Shown here: in pieces, positions 40,885 through 49,836 of the stretch | Position numbering within the stretch: the first letter of the stretch is position 1 | Layout of the letters: each line of letters begins with the position of its first letter | NCBI GenBank assembly: GCA_965243105.1 | Contig: CBDEUC010000003.1 | Span: 1,116,001 to 1,180,000, forward strand | Direction: 5' to 3' | Source of the DNA: WLWS01 sp965243105 | GTDB taxonomy: Bacteria; Pseudomonadota; Gammaproteobacteria; Eutrophobiales; Eutrophobiaceae | DNA length: 64,000 nucleotides | The notes under the pieces: model-generated | What the model was told of the DNA's origin: nothing | Database searches by the model: none | Seen by the model: only the letters and a program-made list of their open reading frames with translations | Made by a program: the position numbers and the translations under genes

Positions 40885-43566
40885 ATGACCAATAAGCTTT
40901 CTCCCTGGCTGTTAAGCTCCCGGGTTTCTCCACCAAGGGTTTCCATAAATGCCAACAGGCGGGACAACCTGCTGGAGCTCCTGTCTGAAAACAGGCAGAA
41001 GCGCGTTATTTTCGTCGAGGCGCCGGCTGGTTTTGGAAAAACACTCCTGCTCAGCCAGTGGCGGGAAATCATGAAATTTGAAAACCACAAGGTAGCCTGG
41101 TTTTCGATTAATACCACTGACCCCGCTGATACTATCCTTCCCTACCTGGCTTTTGCCTTTCATCATGCGGGGTTGGATATGCATGGCACCGGCCTGCTGG
41201 ACCCAGGACATAACCAGGGGCATCACAGTTACCTGCTGGGCAACCTGTTGCAGCTAATCGAAGAGCAACAGGATGAATGCATTATTATTTTTGATGATTT
41301 TGAAAATATCAGTGAAGACTGCATTGACGAGATCATAGCGCCACTTATTAACCAACAGCCCGGCAACCTTCAACTCGTGTTTGCCTGTCGCAAGAACCCC
41401 GGGCTGTCTCTCTCCAACCTGGCCGTCGAAGGTAATGTGCTTCATATCGGCCCACAGGATCTCATGTTTTCTCGCGATGAGGTGGACCATTTTTTCCAAC
41501 GAAAGATCAGCCAGAAGGAGCTGGATAACATAATTTCACGAACGGCAGGCTGGCCAGTTGCATTACAGCTGCTTCGTTCCTTTGGTACCTCGACTACCAC
41601 CCCTGAAGACCTCGATAACATCAGCGGTAACAGGATACTGAATGACTATTTCAGGGAGCAGTTACTTGACAACCTGTCACAAAGTGAGCGCCTGCTCTTA
41701 CTGGAAACTTCCATACTCGAATCCATCACGATTGAGTGTGCTGATTACATTCGCGAGGCAGATGACTCGGCGGAGATTATCCATGGCCTTCATTACCTCG
41801 AAGGAATAGTCTCTCCCCTGGAAGATGAGCTTGAGGCCTGGCGTATTCACCCCCTGGTACGTGAGCACCTTGTACAGGAGTTAAAGGAATCTTCACCTGA
41901 AAACTTCAGGTTAATATGCAGGAGAACAGCTTCATGGATGGCTGATAATGATCGCGAACTGGATGCCATGCGTTATGCGCTCACCGCGGATGAACCTGGG
42001 CTGGCAGCTGACATCCTCGAACAAATGGGCGGCATCATGCTATGGATCAGGGAAGGCATGTCACGACTCACCCAGGGACTGCAATTGATAGCCGCTTACG
42101 AACTGGATCAGCATCCACGCATTCACCTCGGGCGGTGCCTGATACTGACAAAGCAGGGACACATGCACGAAGCCCGCCAGGCTTTTGAAAAAGCGCGTCA
42201 AATCTCTAATGACTTCCAGCATGACAGGCAGGGAGGTGATGATGCCCTGCTTGTGATCGAGCGTTATTCAGTGGAAATCATGCTCGCCGAGTACGGCTGC
42301 ACACCAGCTCACCCCATTTTGCCTGCGGAGGCATTTCAATTCATGCTCGATAATACCCGGGAAGAACCAGCCATCCATGGTTATATAAAAACTCTTCAAT
42401 GCCTGACATCGCTACAGGTTGGGGAGTTCGAGGCCTGTAAGGAACACGGCAAGTATGCCATCAGGGAATACCTCACCGGTCATTCACGCTATGGCGAACT
42501 TTTTATTTATTTTTATTTTGGCATGGCAGATCTCGCACAGGGTAAAACAGCTGACGCTCTGAATAACTACAATCGTGCCTGGCAGATGATCCATAATGAC
42601 TTCCCGGGGGATACTGGCTTAAAGCTTCTTGCCAATGCGGTGATTGCCGAGGCTTGTTTCGAGACAGGCGACCTGAAAAGCACGCGCAAACACCTGCGCC
42701 AGGTCATCAAGAATATCGGCGCCATGGAATCCTATTTTGATATTTACATGAGCACCTATCACACGGCTTCCACTTTCCTGCTTTTTGAAAATGGTAAGAC
42801 TGATGCCATAGAGTTCGTGGAGAAAGCCCTGAACCGGGCCCGCAACCAGTCTTTGCGGCGCCTGGAAGAATTCCTTGTTTGCCAGCAGGTGTCCATCCTC
42901 TACCTGGCCAGTGAATACCAAGCCGCGCTTGATATCGTGAAAGTTCATCCCGGTATATTTGCTCGTGACGCATTGAGCCTGGCGGGAATGACATGGCGGG
43001 AAGTGGAGGCATTTGTACTGGCACTGAATCGCGTTGGCAGGATGAGCGGTGATTCGATCCCTTATGAAGCAGTTCAAAGAGAAGCACTTGGCGTCGCGGG
43101 CGAAACCGGCAACACCAGGATGCTGATCAATTTCCTGGTACAGGATGCACTGAACGCCTGGCAATGCGACAGGCCAGATAAAGCAGGACAGAAACTATGC
43201 GCCGCCGCCGAGCTGGCCGCCCCGGGCAATTACCTCGGCCCCTTTATCAACGAGCTTCCGGCGCTTTCGGAGTTGCTTGAACCTGCCATCGAAACCGCGC
43301 TGCCACCCGGCAGGGACTTTCTAACGCAGCTGCGTGAATTTCGCGGGCAGCAAAACCCGATCCCCGGCTCGGCCAGGGAATTCAGCCAGCGGGAAATCCA
43401 GATCCTTGCAGAGCTTGCACAGGGGCAACCGGACAAGCTCATCGCAAGGCAAACCGGGCTCAGCGCGCACGGTGTGCGTTACCACCTGAAGAATATCTAC
43501 GCAAAGATGGGTGTGGATAATCGCGTGCAGGCTATCTCCCGGGCCCGTGAGCTGGAGTTGATTTGA
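40885..43566 (+). CDS. MalT-type LuxR-family ATP-dependent regulator
   Basis: An 893-residue large LuxR (LAL/MalT-type) activator. An AAA-like NTPase module starts with Walker A 'VEAPAGFGKTLLLSQW' (near residue 48), and a Walker-B-like acidic stretch 'CIIIFDDFENI' follows near 135. A winged-helix-like section and long TPR-like helical repeats fill the middle (about 350-800). The C-terminal LuxR helix-turn-helix is 'FSQREIQILAELAQGQPDKL' with 'IARQTGLSAHGVRYHLKNIY' (about 831-885). Such STAND proteins oligomerise on ligand and ATP binding. Its location at the head of the hydantoinase cluster suggests it is the cluster regulator. The gap before hyuA contains a perfect 20-bp palindrome. Confidence 0.88.
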   Translation: MTNKLSPWLLSSRVSPPRVSINANRRDNLLELLSENRQKRVIFVEAPAGFGKTLLLSQWREIMKFENHKVAWFSINTTDPADTILPYLAFAFHHAGLDMHGTGLLDPGHNQGHHSYLLGNLLQLIEEQQDECIIIFDDFENISEDCIDEIIAPLINQQPGNLQLVFACRKNPGLSLSNLAVEGNVLHIGPQDLMFSRDEVDHFFQRKISQKELDNIISRTAGWPVALQLLRSFGTSTTTPEDLDNISGNRILNDYFREQLLDNLSQSERLLLLETSILESITIECADYIREADDSAEIIHGLHYLEGIVSPLEDELEAWRIHPLVREHLVQELKESSPENFRLICRRTASWMADNDRELDAMRYALTADEPGLAADILEQMGGIMLWIREGMSRLTQGLQLIAAYELDQHPRIHLGRCLILTKQGHMHEARQAFEKARQISNDFQHDRQGGDDALLVIERYSVEIMLAEYGCTPAHPILPAEAFQFMLDNTREEPAIHGYIKTLQCLTSLQVGEFEACKEHGKYAIREYLTGHSRYGELFIYFYFGMADLAQGKTADALNNYNRAWQMIHNDFPGDTGLKLLANAVIAEACFETGDLKSTRKHLRQVIKNIGAMESYFDIYMSTYHTASTFLLFENGKTDAIEFVEKALNRARNQSLRRLEEFLVCQQVSILYLASEYQAALDIVKVHPGIFARDALSLAGMTWREVEAFVLALNRVGRMSGDSIPYEAVQREALGVAGETGNTRMLINFLVQDALNAWQCDRPDKAGQKLCAAAELAAPGNYLGPFINELPALSELLEPAIETALPPGRDFLTQLREFRGQQNPIPGSAREFSQREIQILAELAQGQPDKLIARQTGLSAHGVRYHLKNIYAKMGVDNRVQAISRARELELI

Positions 43567-43617
43567 GCCTCAAACGTTAGCCTTCCAGGCTCTCCCTAAC
43601 TTACTGATTTTCCTTAA

Positions 43618-43637
43618 AACTACTAATTTTAGTAGTT
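43618..43637. promoter_or_regulatory. Perfect 20-bp palindrome, likely operator
   Basis: AACTACTAATTTTAGTAGTT is a perfect dyad in the 192-base gap between the LuxR regulator and the first HyuA gene, about 120 bases before the HyuA start. LuxR-type helix-turn-helix regulators often bind ~20-bp palindromes of this shape. The binding protein is not shown; the adjacent regulator is the obvious candidate. Confidence 0.55.
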
Positions 43638-43758
43638 GCACAATCCCTACAGGATTCCCGGCCTACCGAAATTACTCCCAAAACTGCCGCTGGCAAGGCT
43701 TTCCCTGGCCATGTGCAGTGGTTAATGTCGTCCTCTCCCATACCTGGTAGCAACAATA

Positions 43759-45303
43759 ATGAGAATTGGTGTAGACGTCGGTGGTACCAATACGGACGCC
43801 GTCCTCATGGACGGTCGAACGGTGCTCGCCAGTCATAAAGCCCCAACCTCAGCCAATGTGAGTGATGGCATCATCGGTGCCATCACTCATGTACTTGAGG
43901 CCTCTGCCGTTTCTGCCGGCAGCATTGACAGCGTGATGGTCGGAACAACCCATTTCACCAATGCATTCGTGGAGAGAAAATTCCTGCTTGAAGTCGCCGT
44001 CATTCGCCTTGCCCTGCCAGCAAGCCGCGGCTTACCACCCATGATTGACTGGCCCGAAGACATTGCGGCAAGCATCGGTAAGCACCACTACCTGGTCAAG
44101 GGGGGCTACGAATTTGACGGTCGTCATATATCCGACCTTGACGAGGATGCCGTAGAGCAGGCCGCCCGGGACATCAGGGACAAGGGCTTGAAGGCGATTG
44201 CCATAAGCTGTGTGTACTCGCCGCTGAATGCTGCAATGGAAGAACGCGCGGGAGAAATCGTAAAAAACATTATCCCCGGGGCAGAAATAACACTGTCCTC
44301 GAGAATTGGCAGGATTGGCCTGCTTGAAAGGGAAAACGCCGCGATCATGAACGCCAGCCTTGCGGATCTCAGCAGCAAGGTAGTTAACTCCTTTCGCACC
44401 GCTTTAAAAGAACTCAATATCGACGCGCCTTTTTTTATCAGCCAGAACGATGGCACTCTCATGTCTGCGGACTTTGTTGAAAAACATCCCGTGTTGACCT
44501 TTGCATCGGGACCAACAAACAGCATGAGGGGTGCGGCCTATCTTTCCGGATTAAAAAATGCCCTGGTCGTGGACATCGGTGGTACAACCACGGACGTGGG
44601 AATGCTGATCAACGGCTTTCCCCGCGAGTCCTCTGTATCTGTTGACATCGGTGGCGTACGAACAAATTTCCGCATGCCGGACATCCTTGCCCTTGGGCTC
44701 GGTGGCGGGAGTCTTGTCAGCGTAAACGGCAGCGTCAGTGTCGGGCCGCAGTCTGTGGGTTACCAGTTAACCGAGAAGGCCCGGGTATTCGGTGGCGACA
44801 CCCTCACTGCATCCGATATCGCCGTTGCTGCCGGCTACGCAGACATGGGACAGGCTTCAAATGTCGCGGACCTGGATCAGGAACTTGTCAAGCAGGCAGT
44901 CTCGGCAATACATGACATTGTCAACGTGGGTGTTGATCGCATGAAAACCAGCGCAGAACCCATGCCCGTTATCCTTGTTGGCGGTGGTTCAGTACTAATA
45001 AGAGACGACATTCACGGTACATCTGAAGTTATCGTGCCTGAGCACGCCGCCGTGGCCAACGCCATTGGCGCTTCCATCGCCCAGGTCGGCGGTGAAGTGG
45101 ACAAGGTGTTTTCCTACGATAACGGTGGCCGTGACGCGGTGATTGCGGGCGCAAAGCAGGAAGCCATTGACAAGGCCATAGCCGCTGGAGCCAATGCGGA
45201 CGCGATAGAAATTATCGACTTTGAAGAACTTCCACTGCAGTACGTCCCCGGGAACTCCGTAAGACTTAGAGCAAAGGCAGCCGGTGAGCTTGTGCTGTCA
45301 TGA
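43759..45303 (+). CDS. HyuA-like hydantoinase/oxoprolinase subunit, short form
   Basis: A 514-residue HyuA N-terminal plus actin/ASKHA-type domain. 'RIGVDVGGTNTDAVLMDG' is the N-terminal phosphate loop, 'LVVDIGGTTTDVGMLINGF' the second, and 'LGLGGGSLVSVNGSVSVGPQ' the third. Full-length HyuA proteins have about 680 residues; this copy lacks the C-terminal domain and pairs with a DUF917 gene instead of HyuB. It overlaps the next gene by 4 bases. ATP-dependent opening of a lactam or hydantoin ring is the family reaction (5-oxoprolinase, hydantoinases, acetone carboxylase). The substrate here is unknown. Confidence 0.85.
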   Translation: MRIGVDVGGTNTDAVLMDGRTVLASHKAPTSANVSDGIIGAITHVLEASAVSAGSIDSVMVGTTHFTNAFVERKFLLEVAVIRLALPASRGLPPMIDWPEDIAASIGKHHYLVKGGYEFDGRHISDLDEDAVEQAARDIRDKGLKAIAISCVYSPLNAAMEERAGEIVKNIIPGAEITLSSRIGRIGLLERENAAIMNASLADLSSKVVNSFRTALKELNIDAPFFISQNDGTLMSADFVEKHPVLTFASGPTNSMRGAAYLSGLKNALVVDIGGTTTDVGMLINGFPRESSVSVDIGGVRTNFRMPDILALGLGGGSLVSVNGSVSVGPQSVGYQLTEKARVFGGDTLTASDIAVAAGYADMGQASNVADLDQELVKQAVSAIHDIVNVGVDRMKTSAEPMPVILVGGGSVLIRDDIHGTSEVIVPEHAAVANAIGASIAQVGGEVDKVFSYDNGGRDAVIAGAKQEAIDKAIAAGANADAIEIIDFEELPLQYVPGNSVRLRAKAAGELVLS

Positions 45304-46427
45304 GCGTCGCAGAAGAACTCAACATGAGCAATCAAATTACTCTTGAAGATCTTGAAGACCTGGCACAGGGTGCCGCTTTTCTCGGTACAGGTGGCGGTGG
45401 CGACCCCTACGTGGGTATGTTACTGGCGCGACATGCCATCCAGGAATTCGGCATGCCTGAAATCATTGAACCGGAAGATCTTGATGACGATGCCCTGGTG
45501 TTACCTTCAGCAATGATGGGTGCACCCACGGTGCTGGTGGAGAAAGCCGCATCGGGCGATGACATTGACCTGTCCATCAACAAGCTGGCCGAGTTCATTG
45601 GCAGGAAACCCGATGCCATAACACCGATCGAAATCGGCGGTATGAATTCCATGATACCTATTTGTGCCGCAGCACGACTTGGCCTGCCGCTGGTCAACAG
45701 CGACGGCATGGGCAGGGCTTTTCCGGAAGTGCAGATGGTCACCTACAACGTCTACGGTGCATCAGTAACACCCGCCGTTATCGTTAATGAGCATCTTGAG
45801 AGTGTCATCATTGAGACAAGTGATGGCAAGCGTGCCGAGGACTTACTGCGCGCCTGCGCGATACAAATGGGTCTTAGCGTGATGATCTGCGCCTACCCCC
45901 TGACGGGAAAACAGGTCAAGGACTATGGTGTCAGTGACACGCTACGCCTGGCACTCGGTATAGGTCGCGCACTCAAGCATGGTCGTGAAAAAGGCGAGCC
46001 GGTACAGGCCATGCAGGAATACCTCAGGACAACCCAGTACTACAACAAGTGTGTTGTACTTTTCGACGGCAAGATCGTGGACGTGAGAAGGGAAACTACG
46101 CGGGGCTTTTCAATCGGCCACTGCCATATTGATGCAATCGATGGCAGCGATGAGTCCATGCATATCGAGTTTCAGAATGAAAATCTTATCGCCAGGGTAA
46201 ATGGCAGGACCGTGGCCATCGTTCCTGACCTGATTTCCGTGGTTGACCGTGAAACCGGGCAGACCATTACCACCGAGGGCCTGGCCTACGGTCAACGGGT
46301 AAAAGTCATCGGCACCTCGGCGGCACCGATAATGAGAACGCCCGAGTCGCTCGCGGTATTTGGCCCACAGGCATTTGGGATTGAAGAAGAATTTGTACGT
46401 ATTGAAGAGATTCATAATGTTGTTTAA
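45300..46427 (+). CDS. DUF917-family protein paired with HyuA
   Basis: A 375-residue DUF917 protein. The conserved N-terminal 'EDLAQGAAFLGTGGGGDPYVG' and the central 'PIEIGGMNSMIPICAAARLG' with 'SDGMGRAFPEVQMV' are family blocks. The C-terminal third is beta-rich. DUF917 genes are commonly next to short HyuA genes and may be their second subunit, replacing HyuB, but the biochemistry is unknown. Translational coupling to the preceding HyuA gene (ATGA overlap) supports a complex. An ATG at 45324 is an alternative start. Confidence 0.85.
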   Translation: MSVAEELNMSNQITLEDLEDLAQGAAFLGTGGGGDPYVGMLLARHAIQEFGMPEIIEPEDLDDDALVLPSAMMGAPTVLVEKAASGDDIDLSINKLAEFIGRKPDAITPIEIGGMNSMIPICAAARLGLPLVNSDGMGRAFPEVQMVTYNVYGASVTPAVIVNEHLESVIIETSDGKRAEDLLRACAIQMGLSVMICAYPLTGKQVKDYGVSDTLRLALGIGRALKHGREKGEPVQAMQEYLRTTQYYNKCVVLFDGKIVDVRRETTRGFSIGHCHIDAIDGSDESMHIEFQNENLIARVNGRTVAIVPDLISVVDRETGQTITTEGLAYGQRVKVIGTSAAPIMRTPESLAVFGPQAFGIEEEFVRIEEIHNVV

Positions 46428-46475
46428 ATGTATACTAGTTAGCTTATCGCAACAAAAGCGTGATTGGAGGGGAGC

Positions 46476-48665
46476 ATGATAATTCGTAACTTATTGAATT
46501 TTAATTTAAAAACCATTATTTCCACGGTGCTTGGCTTTTGTCTCGCCTTGCCGGCACAGGCACAGAGTGTACTGGAGGAAATCGTCGTGACTGCGCAGTA
46601 TCGCGAAGAAAGCTTGCAGGAAGTACCCGTGGCAGTGACGGCGTTTAGTTCTGTCGAGGTGCTGCGGGCAGGTATTGAAAGCACCCAGGACTTTATCAAC
46701 CTGACACCCAACGTCACGCTGGATGACTCTTTTACTCTCGGTAACACCTTCGTCCAGGTGCGCGGCGTTGCACAGATTAACAACGCCGATTCACCGGTTG
46801 CTATCGTGATTGACGGTGTGCCACAGAACAACCAGAAACAGTTCAAGCAGGAACTCTATGACATTGAGCGTATCGAGGTGCTGAAAGGCCCGCAGGGCTC
46901 ACTCTACGGTCGTAATGCTATCGGTGGTGCCATCAACATCGTGACCAAGGCACCGACCAATGAGCTTGAAGGTTATGTCAGGGCCGGTTACGGAAACGGT
47001 GACATGAAGAAAGTTGCCGGTGCACTGAGCGGCGCCATCATCGATGACACCCTGCTGTTTCGTGTCAGCGGTGCCTACAAGGATTTTGACGGTCTCGTAA
47101 ATAACAACTTCCTTGACCGCAAGGTGGACTTCTACGAGAAACGTGACATTCGCGGCAAGCTGATCTGGAATGCCACGGACACCATCTCTGCCGAGTTGCG
47201 TGTTTCCTATTCAGATGCCGATGGCGGTTGCTGTAGCGATACCTTCCTGTTCAATCCACTGGTTGGCAACCTGACGCCTAACCTGGCCGGTACACCCAAC
47301 CCCAACAACAATACTTACAATGAGCCGCGCATGAATGTATTGGGGCAAACCGACAAGCTGGAAAACTTCGAAGTCACCGCGAAGTTGAACTGGATGCTGC
47401 CAAACGACATCGAAGCGACCTACATTTTTAACCACACCGATGTTAACGAAAACTACTTTGCTGACCTTGACTTCACTGATGGCGTGGATCAAAGTCTTGG
47501 CGCTTTAACCACATTCCTGCTGGGATTTCCCGTTGCTGTAGGACAACAACAATTACTGGATGTGGAATTGATGAGCCATGAACTCAGGCTGGCTTCACCT
47601 TCTGACCAGCGTTTACGGTGGATTATTGGTGCCTATTACCTGCAGACCGAGCGCGGCCTGAACACCATTGCTCCACTTGACTTCAACCCGACCACGCCAG
47701 TCTTTGACCGTGATGGCCTGGCGTTCTTTGCACCACTGGTTTCCATCCAGGAAGAAAACGACAACGACGCCTACGCATTATTCGGCCAGGTTGAATATGA
47801 CATCTTTGACGATCTTGAACTGTCCCTCGGTCTTAGATACGACTACGACAAGCGTCGTCACAACGGTGTCTTTCCACTACAGACAGCACCAAGGAAATCC
47901 TTCTCTGACCTGCAGCCACGTGCCGTGTTAACCAAGCGCTGGAATGACGACATGCTGACCTACGCCAGCTACAGTCGCGGCTTCCGCTCCGGTGGTTTTA
48001 ATGGTCCGGCCATCGGCAGTCTTGCCTTTGACGAGGAAACCCTGGATAACTTTGAGATCGGCCTGAAGTCAGACTGGATGGATGGTCGCCTGCGCTTCAA
48101 TGCCGCCTTCTTCTATGCCCAGAGTGATGACTTCCAGTTTTTCTTTGTGGACCTGATCACCGCTTCACAGATTATCGCCAATATCGAAGAGGTGGAAATG
48201 ATGGGAGCAGAGCTGGAAGTACAGGCGCTGCTGACAGACGACTGGTCCATTTACGGTACCCTGGGTATCACCGACACTGAAATCGAGGAAAGTCTTGCCC
48301 GTCCACAGGATGAAGGTAACCGTACACCGAAGAACCAGAAATACTCGCTCAACGTCGGCACGCAGTACGTGCAGGAATTTGGTGGTGTTACCGGTCGCTT
48401 CCGTCTTGACTACGAGCACCGTGGACGCAAGTACTGGCATCCTGACAATAATAACTCCATGGATCCTTTCGGCATGATCAATGCCCGCCTGAGCATGGAA
48501 TGGGATAACTTCATTGTCACTGCCTGGGGCAAAAACCTGGGTGACACCTCTTTCTGGCAGGACTATAACGCTGCACTGTTCTCCGGTGCCTTTGGTGACA
48601 TCGGTTTCCTCAATACCGGTCGCACCTACGGTGTAGACGTTCAGTACAACTTCGGCGGAAACTAG
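46476..48665 (+). CDS. TonB-dependent outer-membrane receptor
   Basis: A 729-residue outer-membrane receptor. The ATG at 46476 follows a strong GGAGGGG ribosome binding site; an upstream TTG at 46464 is less likely. The N terminus has a signal peptide (to about residue 27). The TonB box 'EEIVVTAQ' (near 34) and a plug domain follow, with 'IDGVPQNNQKQFKQELYDIERIEVLKGPQG' covering its end. The rest is a 22-strand barrel ending 'GVDVQYNFGGN' with a C-terminal aromatic-containing strand. It resembles the large TonB family seen in marine and sphingomonad-like genomes. Import of a compound too big or rare for porins is inferred; it is the only outer-membrane importer in the cluster. Confidence 0.92.
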   Translation: MIIRNLLNFNLKTIISTVLGFCLALPAQAQSVLEEIVVTAQYREESLQEVPVAVTAFSSVEVLRAGIESTQDFINLTPNVTLDDSFTLGNTFVQVRGVAQINNADSPVAIVIDGVPQNNQKQFKQELYDIERIEVLKGPQGSLYGRNAIGGAINIVTKAPTNELEGYVRAGYGNGDMKKVAGALSGAIIDDTLLFRVSGAYKDFDGLVNNNFLDRKVDFYEKRDIRGKLIWNATDTISAELRVSYSDADGGCCSDTFLFNPLVGNLTPNLAGTPNPNNNTYNEPRMNVLGQTDKLENFEVTAKLNWMLPNDIEATYIFNHTDVNENYFADLDFTDGVDQSLGALTTFLLGFPVAVGQQQLLDVELMSHELRLASPSDQRLRWIIGAYYLQTERGLNTIAPLDFNPTTPVFDRDGLAFFAPLVSIQEENDNDAYALFGQVEYDIFDDLELSLGLRYDYDKRRHNGVFPLQTAPRKSFSDLQPRAVLTKRWNDDMLTYASYSRGFRSGGFNGPAIGSLAFDEETLDNFEIGLKSDWMDGRLRFNAAFFYAQSDDFQFFFVDLITASQIIANIEEVEMMGAELEVQALLTDDWSIYGTLGITDTEIEESLARPQDEGNRTPKNQKYSLNVGTQYVQEFGGVTGRFRLDYEHRGRKYWHPDNNNSMDPFGMINARLSMEWDNFIVTAWGKNLGDTSFWQDYNAALFSGAFGDIGFLNTGRTYGVDVQYNFGGN

Positions 48666-48675
48666 CCCCTGTAAG

Positions 48676-48704
48676 GGATCGCCCTTCGCAATGAAGGGCG
48701 ATCC
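48676..48704 (+). terminator. Hairpin terminator after the TonB receptor gene
   Basis: A perfect 12-bp stem (GGATCGCCCTTC/GAAGGGCGATCC) with a 5-base loop, 11 bases after the stop codon. The following T-run is short and interrupted, so termination may be partial. Confidence 0.7.
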
Positions 48705-48777
48705 TGTCTATATTGATTTGCCGGTAATAACTGGCAAACTGTTTTTCATTTCCAGTTGTGAATAAACCGGTAAGCCT

Positions 48778-49836
48778 ATGCCCCACTTTAAACAAGTCAT
48801 CTATTCCAGTTTTGACAGGGATGATCCCCACGCGGTCCACGAGGTAGTTGAATCCAGTCTGCCAGATTTTGTTCCCGAGGATCGCGTGCTGGTTCGTATG
48901 TCCTGTGCACCGATTCACCCCTGCGATACGCTCTGTGCCATGGGTCTTGTGAACGGTGTACAGCTTCCCAGTGTAGGGGGCACCGAGGGCGTCGGTGTCA
49001 TAGAAAGTGTTGGCAATGACCTGATGGACGAGTGGCAGACCGGACAGCGTGTTCATGTCGCTGCGAACTACATGTTTGGCAGCTGGACAACCTGGAAGGG
49101 GATCTGGAGTGAATACCTGCTTTGCCCGGTTGAAGCACTAAGCGCCGTACCTGACGAAGTCGATGACGACACCGCTGCACAGTTCATGGTCAACCCCCTG
49201 ACCGCCTACGCCATGGTCAGGGAAATGAAACTGGGGCCGGGTAATATCTTGCTGCAGACGGCTGCGGCCTCCGTGCTTGGAAAGTTGATGATACAACTGA
49301 GCCAAATCTATTCATTTGAAACCATTAACCTGGTACGTCGCGAGGAAAGTGCCGAAGAACTGAGAAACGAGTTCGGCATAAAAGGGGTTTATGTGTACGA
49401 CGGCAGCGACGAGTCTAAAAAGAGTATTAAGAAAGCCATCGGCGCGGATTTTCCGGGGCAGCGGATTGATCACTGTATTGAAGCGGTGGGTGGTGATTCT
49501 GCGCATTTCTGTCTCGATTTACTCGGACCCGATGGTGATATTTACATTTATGGCAGCATGACCGGTGAAGTAATGATGAACATCAATACTGTCGCCGACA
49601 TTGTGATGAAAAATAATGCCCTTAAAGGGTGGTCAACCCAGGAAACCTGGCTACGTCATGCCAGTGAAGAAACGAAACATCAGTGTGTCAGCGAACTCTG
49701 GGAATTACTGGCAAGTGGAAAGCTGACAATGCCTGCAACCGGTGAGAGATTTAATTTTTCCCAAATAGCTGAAGCCATGCGCGCTTCCTGTGAACCCGGT
49801 CGTGCCGGCAAGGTGATGCTGGATTGTAAAGCCTGA
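48778..49836 (+). CDS. Medium-chain dehydrogenase/reductase, enoyl reductase-like
   Basis: A 352-residue MDR-superfamily oxidoreductase without the catalytic zinc ligands of alcohol dehydrogenases. 'MSCAPIHPCDTLCAMG' and 'GGTEGVGVIESVG' are the N-terminal catalytic region. 'NILLQTAAASVLGKLMIQLS' is the NADPH-binding loop and 'DHCIEAVGGDSAHFCLDLLG' the later fold. The closest look is to 2-enoyl thioester reductases and quinone reductases. The stop overlaps the next HyuA start by one base, so it is in the same operon, and probably reduces an unsaturated intermediate. Confidence 0.82.
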   Translation: MPHFKQVIYSSFDRDDPHAVHEVVESSLPDFVPEDRVLVRMSCAPIHPCDTLCAMGLVNGVQLPSVGGTEGVGVIESVGNDLMDEWQTGQRVHVAANYMFGSWTTWKGIWSEYLLCPVEALSAVPDEVDDDTAAQFMVNPLTAYAMVREMKLGPGNILLQTAAASVLGKLMIQLSQIYSFETINLVRREESAEELRNEFGIKGVYVYDGSDESKKSIKKAIGADFPGQRIDHCIEAVGGDSAHFCLDLLGPDGDIYIYGSMTGEVMMNINTVADIVMKNNALKGWSTQETWLRHASEETKHQCVSELWELLASGKLTMPATGERFNFSQIAEAMRASCEPGRAGKVMLDCKA

